From Frondihabitans australicus (GTDB lineage Bacteria; Actinomycetota; Actinomycetes; Actinomycetales; Microbacteriaceae), in the NCBI RefSeq assembly GCF_003634555.1, contig NZ_RBKS01000001.1, positions 2,046,001 through 2,110,000 of the forward strand: a stretch of 64,000 nt of DNA, in the 5' to 3' direction. This document shows, piece by piece, positions 58,779 through 64,000 of this stretch. How positions within the stretch are numbered: position 1 is the stretch's first letter; every line of letters begins with the position of its first letter. Below the pieces are notes generated by a model. The model saw only the letters and a list, made by a program, of their open reading frames with translations. It ran no database searches and had not been told where the DNA came from. Both the position numbers and the translations under genes were made by a program.

Positions 58779-60329
58779 ATGACGACGACGGTGGTTCCGG
58801 CTCGAAGAATGGCCTACGCCGTGATTGACGTGGAGACGACGGGGCTGTCGCCGAACCGTGACCGCATCGTGGAACTCGCCATCGTCCGCGTGGACGAGTC
58901 AGGAACAGTCGTCGACGTGCACGTCTCGATTCAACCCCGAAGGCCCGGTTGGGGCGACGCACGTCCACGGAATCACCGACGCCGACGTCGCCCGCGCCCC
59001 CTACTTCCGCGACGTTGCGCCGACGATCGCTGCCAGCATTGCCGGCTTGCCCATCGTGGCGCACAACGCCAACTTCGATCTCGCTTTCTTGCGTACCGAA
59101 TTCGCGGGAGCCGGATGGGATCTCCCCTGGCTCCCTTCCTACTGCACCTTGAACGCCAGCCACCTCCATCTGCCCGATATGGATCGCCGACGACTTATCG
59201 ACTGCTGCTGGACCCTCGGTATCCAGCTCCAGGACGCCCACTCGGCGCTCGGCGACGCTCGTGCGACTGCCGGTCTGCTGAGCGTCTATCTCGGAACGGC
59301 GGTGGATGGGTCCCTGACGAGCGTCCGTGCGGAAGCCGCTGAGACGGCCTGGCCTGCCGGCCCCACGCGTCCACCGCTGACTTCGGAGGACCGGCTGGTG
59401 AACGCGGCTGTTCGTCCGGTCCTATCAGGATCACATCGGCTCGCCCGAAGCAGCCCGCGTTGATTCGTCAGTTGACGGCCATGAGTCTCGCGGATGTCGT
59501 CGACGAGGGTGCACCCACGGGAACGACGGCATACCTCGAACTTCTCCTCGATGCTCTCGAGGACGGCGACATCACGGCGGAAGAATCCGAGGCGCTGACG
59601 GGTGTCCGCGACGAGTACGGCCTCACGGCCTCCGATCTCGACCTGGCGCACGAGGCGTTCATGCTCGCCTTGGCGCACCGCGCTCTCGACGACGGTCACG
59701 TCTCCCACGACGAGCGCCACGAGCTGGCTACAGTCGCCGCCTTGCTCTCCGTCTCCTCGTCGGTGGTCAAGACCGTCCTCGACCAGGCTGACCGCGCTCG
59801 TGCCGCCCGCCTCGGCGCCGGACTACGCGACCTTCCCAAGGACTGGGCACTAGGCTCACCGCTTCGCGTTGGAGAAATGGTCGCCTTTACTGGTTGCGAC
59901 GACGACCAGCGCGCACGACTGGAGAAGGGGGCGCAGGACCTAGGGGTACGTGTCATGAACAACGTTTCCCGATTCACGGTCATGCTCGTGATGGACGGGT
60001 CGTTCTCGGGCGGAAAACACGCAAAGGCGCTTCAACTCGGCACCCGGACTGTTCACCCCGACCAGTTCGAGATCCTGCTCCACTATTTGCAACCGGCGAC
60101 CTATGCAACGGCCGGCCAACCCATCCGCGCACTGACGACGACCACGATCGCGGGAAAAGGAATCTCGGACACGCCCGAGCCGGCCCCGCTCACGACTGCG
60201 GGCTCACCGTCGACCGTTCGTGCATGGGCCGCGGCGAACGGATTCACGGTCGGCGTGCGCGGCAGACTCCCCAAGCAAGTCCTCGACGCCTACGAGGCAG
60301 CCGGCAACTCGGGCCTGTACCTCGCGTGA
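58779..60329 (+). pseudogene. Exonuclease-TerB-BRCT-Lsr2 fusion gene, broken by two frameshifts
   Basis: The pieces read in three frame segments. First, MAYAVIDVETTGLSPNRDRI (DEDDh motif I, DVET) up to about 58930. Then in the next frame GPVGATHVHGITDADVARAP, PIVAHNANFDLAFLRTEF (motif II) and DAHSALGDARATAGLLSVYL (motif III). From about 59400 the first frame resumes as PIRITSARPKQPALIRQLTA, running into a TerB-like helical region (about 59520-59800), a BRCT-like segment (GEMVAFTGCDDDQRARLEKG) and a C-terminal Lsr2-type DNA-binding motif (STVRAWAAANGFTVGVRGRL). Frame shifts are 0 to 1 to 0, so two indels. If corrected, it is one protein of about 515 aa, probably acting on DNA ends or gaps. Confidence 0.8.
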
Positions 60330-60440
60330 ACTGACTCGGCTCCGAAAACTAGCGCGTAGTCGTGCGCGATTTGCGGCCACGTACAGGCAAGAAAAGGGCC
60401 CTCTGTTCGGGATAATTTCTGACCAGGGGGCCTTGTCTGA

Positions 60441-60475
60441 TGCGAGGGCGGGACTCGAACCCGCGACACCACGAT
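60441..60475 (-). tRNA. 3'-end fragment of a tRNA (remnant)
   Basis: On the minus strand, GCGGG-TTCGAGT-CCCGC is a perfect T-arm (60448-60464) followed by the 7-nt acceptor strand CCTCGCA (60441-60447). I found no matching 5' acceptor strand (TGCGAGG) or D-arm upstream, so this is not a whole tRNA. It lies between a weak hairpin and the initiator tRNA. tRNA 3' ends are often the duplicated site of integrated elements, but no integrase is in this window. Confidence 0.6.
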
Positions 60476-60593
60476 TCGCGAGTCAGGAAATCGATCCCTT
60501 GCGTGTTTTCGCGAGATGTTCGAGTCATGGTGACCCGAAACCTAAACCGGAGTCCAAACCGGACCCACCCAAGTCGCGGTGCGAATGACGAAA

Positions 60594-60626
60594 GCCCTCT
60601 GACCAGATAATCCCTGGTCAGAGGGC
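60594..60626. terminator. Terminator hairpin downstream of initiator tRNA
   Basis: GCCCTCTGACCAG and CTGGTCAGAGGGC form a perfect 13-bp stem. It lies 10 nt beyond the 3' end of the tRNA on the minus strand and is followed by TTTC, so it should terminate the tRNA transcript. Confidence 0.8.
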
Positions 60627-60635
60627 CTTCATTTG

Positions 60636-60709
60636 TTGCGGGGGCAGGATTTGAACCTACGACCTCTGGGTTATGAGCCCAGCGAGCTACCGAACTGCTC
60701 CACCCCGCG
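60636..60709 (-). tRNA. Initiator tRNA-Met (CAT anticodon)
   Basis: 74 nt without CCA. The anticodon arm is CTGGG-CTCATAA-CCCAG; the three G-C pairs at the end of this stem are an initiator feature. The acceptor CGCGGGG pairs with CCCCGCA except for a C1xA72 mismatch, the hallmark of formyl-methionine initiator tRNA. The T-arm is GTAGG-TTCAAAT-CCTGC. The genomic 3' end reads A then CAA, so CCA is added post-transcriptionally. Confidence 0.95.
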
Positions 60710-60939
60710 GCACAAGAAGATACGTTATCACGGCCTCGGGTCGCGCCCAAATCGAGGCCGGTAGCTGGGGTCTGCGGCTGCCCCGGACGACGGTGCGACG
60801 TCGCGAATTCGCGACACGATCGCCCGCCGAAGCCCGCACTCACGGTGACGGGTGTGACCCCGCGACGGATTCGGTCGCGAAATGCGGCACGGCACGGGGC
60901 GGGGCGGCGGCAGTCGGGTACGTGCCGGGCTGCGCGGAC

Positions 60940-60972
60940 GCGACGCCGGGCGCACGAGGCGCCCGGCGTCGC
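60940..60972. terminator. Terminator hairpin of the UPF0182 gene
   Basis: GCGACGCCGGGCGC and GCGCCCGGCGTCGC form a perfect 14-bp stem with loop ACGAG, 26 nt after the stop codon of the minus-strand UPF0182 gene. No U-run follows, as is common in this group. Confidence 0.75.
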
Positions 60973-60998
60973 GGTGCAGGAGGGAGCAGGAGCGGCCG

Positions 60999-63962
60999 CT
61001 ACCCGTTCCCCTCCGCCTTGATGGCGGCGTTGATGGCGTTCTGGAGCGCCGTATCGGCCTTGGCGGCCGCCTCGAGGTCGTTCGCCTTGTAGGCGGCGGT
61101 GCGGTCGGCCAGAGCCTGCTTCGCGTCGGCGAGGGCCTGCTTCAGAGCTGCGGAGTCGACGGTCGAGGAGCCGCCGGTGCCTGTACCGGTCCCAGTCCCC
61201 GTACCGGTTCCTGTGCCAGTTCCGGTACCTGTACCCGTCCCTGTCCCCGTACCCGACCCGTCGCTCGTCGCGGCGCCCGAGTCGCCGCCGAAGAGCTGGT
61301 CGAGGGCCCCCTTGAGCGTCGACTCGAACGCGATCCGGTCGCCGAACGACACGAGGACCTTCTGCAAAATCGGGTACGACGTGTTGGAGGTCGACTGGAC
61401 GTAGACCGGCTGCACGTAGAGGAATCCGCCGCCCACCGGAAGCGTGAGCAGATTGCCCCGCTTCACGGTGGAGTCGCCCTTGGCCAGGATGTTCAACAGG
61501 TTCGCGACAGCCGTGTCGGAGTTGAAGTTCGCCTGGACCTGACCGGGGCCGGCGACGTTGTCGGTCTTCGGCAGGGTGAGGAGCGTGAGCCTGCCGTAGT
61601 CCTTGCCGATCTTGCCCTTCGTGCTCCCCGCGTCAGAGTCGGCGGACAGGTAGCCCGTGAGCACGCTCCGCTGGTTCGCCTGGGTCTGCTGCTCCGGCAC
61701 GTACGTCGAGTACAGCTGGAAGGCGGCGTCCTGCCCCGGAAGCTTCATGGTGAGGTAGTAGGGCGCCTGCAGGGTCGAGTCGCCGGTCGACTTCGTCGGG
61801 TCGTTCGGAGTGGTCCACGCGTCGTCGGAGCTGTACCAGGACCCCGCGTCGGTCACGTGGTACGTGCCGAGGATCGAGCGCTGCACCTTGAAGAGGTCTT
61901 CCGGGTAGCGGACATGGCTCATCAGCGTGCCGCTCATGTCGGAGATCGGCTTGACCGTCGACGGGAAGACCTTCTGCCAGGTCTTGAGCACCGGGTCGGA
62001 GGAATCCCACGCGTAGAGCGTCACCTTGCCGGTGTACGCGTCGACCGTCGCCTTCACCGAGTTGCGGATGTAGTTGATCTGGTCGGACGGGAAGGCCGGG
62101 TTCGATGCCGACGAGCTCGACGTGGCGGCCGTGAGGCTCTGCTGGTCGGAGTAGGGGTAGTCGTCGGTGGTCGTGTAGCCGTCGACGATCCAGACGACGT
62201 GGCCGTTGATGATGGCCGCGTACGGGTCTTTGTCGATCGTGAGGTAGGGCGCGACCTTCTGCACGCGCGTGGCCGGGTCGCGGTCGTAGAGGATCTGCGA
62301 CTTCGAGTTCACGGCGTTCGAGAGCAGGATCTGCGTCGACTGGAACTTGATGGCGTAGATCAGCTTCGAGAACAGGCTGTCGAGCTTCGGACCGCCGTTG
62401 CCCGAGTACGTCGTCGTGGCGTTGTTGCCGTTGTCGTCGTTGCCGGACGGGTAGTCCAGCTCGACCTTGTTGAGGCCGTTGCCGCCGACGATGCTGTACT
62501 GCGGGCTGTTCTCGCCGAAGTAGATGCGCGGCTGGATGGTCTTGGACGTGCCGAGGTCGCCCTTCTGCGGGATGCCCGACTCGAGGAAGACGGGCTGCCC
62601 GTCGCTCGAGGCGCGGTTGCCGTAGGCCGCGACGACGCCGTACCCGTGCGTGTAGACGAAGGTCGAGTTGTACGGCGTGTTCGCCGTGCCGAGGCTCGCC
62701 TGATCGAGCTCGCGGACCGCGATGACGACGTCCTGCGACTTGCCGTCGATCGTGTAGCGGTCGACGTCGAGCGAGGAGAACGAGTAGTACTGCTTGTACT
62801 GCTGGAGCTGTGCGAACGCGTCGGTCACGAGGTTCGGGTCGATGATGCGGATGTTCTCGGTCGTCGCGGCGTCACCGGCGAGGGCGTCCTTCGTCGGCGT
62901 CGACTTGGCGTCGTAGTTCGTCTCCTTGACGTTCGCGACGCCGTACGCCTCTCTCGTCGCCTTGATGTTCCGTTCTATGTAGCTCGACTCGACGGTCTTG
63001 ACCGAGGGGTCGACCGTGAAGCGCTGGACGATCCACGGGTACACCGCGCCGATCAGGAGGCTGATGATGATCAGCAGCGCGGTGCCGATGAGCGGCAGGC
63101 GCCAGCGCCCGGCGAACGCGGTGACGATGAACAGGATCGCGACGACCGCGGCCGCGTAGGCGAGGATCTGCTTCGCCGGGATGCCTGCCACGACGTCGGT
63201 GTAGGTGGCGCCGGTGAGCAGCTTGTTCGTGCCGTCGGTCAGGGTGGCGTACTGGTCGAGCCAGAGGCTGATCGCCTGGAGGGCGAGGTAGACGGCGGCG
63301 GTGGTCGCGATCTGGACGCGGGCGACGCGGCTGATCCTGAGCTCGCGGCCGGAGAGCCGGAGGCCGCCGTAGAGGTAGCTCGTGGCCAGCGCGGCGATCG
63401 CCGAGAGCAGCACGACGGCCGACGCGAAGCCGACGATGCCCTGGTAGAAGGGCAGCGAGAAGACGTAGAAGCCGACGTCGAGGTGGAACTGCGGGTCGGT
63501 CTTTCCGAACGGAGTCCGGTTGAGGTACTCGAGCACCATCGACCAGTGGCTAGAGGCGGCGATGCCTCCGAACAGGCCGAGGACGACCGGGATGCCGACC
63601 ATGACGGTGCGACGCAGAGGCTCGATGACCTGCTGGTAGCGGTCGAGCTGCGAGCCGAGCTTCGCGTAGACCGGACGGAAGCGGAATGCGAGGCTGATCG
63701 AGACGTAGACCGGCGCGGCCATGGCGAGGAACCCGATGAAGAACAGCGACGTGCCGGTGATCCACTGGGTCATGATGACCCGGGTGAAGCCGAGCTGCTG
63801 GTACCAGAGGTAGTCGGTCGCGAGGCTGGCGAAGATGAAGAAGAAGATCACCAGGACGGCGATGATGCCGATGGTGATCAGGATCGGGGCGCGCGACGAC
63901 CGGCCCGGACGACCGGCGCCTGACGAGGCGGGGCCCGACGCCGCGGATGCAGAGGAAGTCAA
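60999..63962 (-). CDS. UPF0182 family membrane protein
   Basis: 987 aa. TTG start with AGGAG upstream. About seven membrane segments occupy the first 320 residues (e.g. LITIGIIAVLVIFFFIFASL, ISLLIGAVYPWIVQRFTVDP at the end), then a large extracytoplasmic domain typical of actinobacterial UPF0182, with VRELDQASLGTANTPYNSTF, YTHGYGVVAAYGNRASSDGQ, VSFGDRIAFESTLKGALDQL. Near the C-terminus there are 13 Gly-Thr dipeptides (61176-61253), then a helical end KQALADAKQALADRTAAYKA. Function unknown. Confidence 0.97.
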   Translation of the reverse strand: MTSSASAASGPASSGAGRPGRSSRAPILITIGIIAVLVIFFFIFASLATDYLWYQQLGFTRVIMTQWITGTSLFFIGFLAMAAPVYVSISLAFRFRPVYAKLGSQLDRYQQVIEPLRRTVMVGIPVVLGLFGGIAASSHWSMVLEYLNRTPFGKTDPQFHLDVGFYVFSLPFYQGIVGFASAVVLLSAIAALATSYLYGGLRLSGRELRISRVARVQIATTAAVYLALQAISLWLDQYATLTDGTNKLLTGATYTDVVAGIPAKQILAYAAAVVAILFIVTAFAGRWRLPLIGTALLIIISLLIGAVYPWIVQRFTVDPSVKTVESSYIERNIKATREAYGVANVKETNYDAKSTPTKDALAGDAATTENIRIIDPNLVTDAFAQLQQYKQYYSFSSLDVDRYTIDGKSQDVVIAVRELDQASLGTANTPYNSTFVYTHGYGVVAAYGNRASSDGQPVFLESGIPQKGDLGTSKTIQPRIYFGENSPQYSIVGGNGLNKVELDYPSGNDDNGNNATTTYSGNGGPKLDSLFSKLIYAIKFQSTQILLSNAVNSKSQILYDRDPATRVQKVAPYLTIDKDPYAAIINGHVVWIVDGYTTTDDYPYSDQQSLTAATSSSSASNPAFPSDQINYIRNSVKATVDAYTGKVTLYAWDSSDPVLKTWQKVFPSTVKPISDMSGTLMSHVRYPEDLFKVQRSILGTYHVTDAGSWYSSDDAWTTPNDPTKSTGDSTLQAPYYLTMKLPGQDAAFQLYSTYVPEQQTQANQRSVLTGYLSADSDAGSTKGKIGKDYGRLTLLTLPKTDNVAGPGQVQANFNSDTAVANLLNILAKGDSTVKRGNLLTLPVGGGFLYVQPVYVQSTSNTSYPILQKVLVSFGDRIAFESTLKGALDQLFGGDSGAATSDGSGTGTGTGTGTGTGTGTGTGTGTGTGTGGSSTVDSAALKQALADAKQALADRTAAYKANDLEAAAKADTALQNAINAAIKAEGNG
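61176..61253 (-). repeat. 6-bp coding repeat encoding (Gly-Thr)x13
   Basis: Thirteen units of the form xGTxCC (plus strand) give alternating Gly-Thr on the minus strand. Third codon positions vary between units, so it is an old or codon-diversified repeat. It forms a flexible linker between the extracytoplasmic domain and the final helices of the UPF0182 protein. Confidence 0.9.
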
Positions 63963-64000
63963 GAGGGTGCTCCTGGCTCGTGGAGAGGTGGAACCGCCAT

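Noticed and set aside
60882-63923. Very long open frame of about 1000 codons on the plus strand opposite the UPF0182 gene.
   Set aside because: Antisense shadow in GC-rich code; Arg/Val/Asp/Gly-rich with no family features, whereas the minus-strand protein is a recognised family.

Overview
The window is GC-rich actinobacterial DNA, most likely from Micrococcales and possibly Microbacteriaceae. The evidence is the codon bias, the GTG/TTG starts with 4-nt GTGA/ATGA overlaps, an Lsr2-type domain, a UPF0182 membrane protein, and DUF1206, DUF3072, DUF3140, DUF2945 and DUF6328 proteins. No rRNA, prophage module, transposase or CRISPR array is visible. Genus is not resolved.

Layout. (1) 1-5500 is sparse: a BLUF photoreceptor (1920), a TetR regulator (3467-4156), a few small hypotheticals and an AT-richer stretch. 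(2) 5500-8060 is 'locus A': a chain of overlapping microprotein genes plus a frameshifted GlsB/YeaQ gene, facing a MarR gene and a chimeric SDR/AI-2E reading frame. (3) 8178-16915 is a glycan cluster: seven glycosyltransferases and a WcbI-type protein, several coupled by 4-nt overlaps. (4) 16978-18873 is 'locus B', a second copy of the microprotein operon with the same flanking 76-bp repeat, followed by an AI-2E-type transporter. (5) 18956-28142 holds an SDR, a phosphotransferase, a sugar ABC importer without ATPase, Mn-catalase, a SRPBCC protein, a second BLUF gene broken by an amber codon at the photoactive tyrosine, and 'locus C' (50-residue membrane peptide, MarR, three microproteins). (6) 28325-36089 has acidic peptides and a seven-gene minus-strand operon: alcohol dehydrogenase, NodS-like methyltransferase, GT2, acyl-CoA-dehydrogenase-like, PIG-L deacetylase, aldo-keto reductase, TIM-barrel protein. 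(7) 36711-57679 is rich in stress and redox genes: MFS exporter, DUF proteins, enolase-superfamily enzyme, TPP-dependent oxidase, GMC oxidoreductase with its small subunit, alpha/beta hydrolases, two further SDRs and phosphoketolase. (8) 57680-64000 has two hypotheticals, an exonuclease/TerB/BRCT/Lsr2 gene split by frameshifts, a partial tRNA, initiator tRNA-Met and a UPF0182 protein.

The main novelty is the three related microprotein loci (A, B, C). They share a 50-aa single-membrane-segment first gene, tight translational coupling, recurrent peptide families and a TAGTT/AACTA-like element upstream. Two contain or face a MarR gene. I do not recognise this as a described system. A second candidate is the NodS/PIG-L/GT2/acyl-CoA-dehydrogenase operon, which resembles the enzyme toolkit for modified amino-sugar lipids.

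Caution: five genes carry at least one apparent frameshift (glsB-like, 1115-1458, SDR at 50481, hydrolase at 52997, exonuclease at 58779) and one carries a nonsense codon. Such a density may reflect residual base errors in the assembly as much as real pseudogenes.
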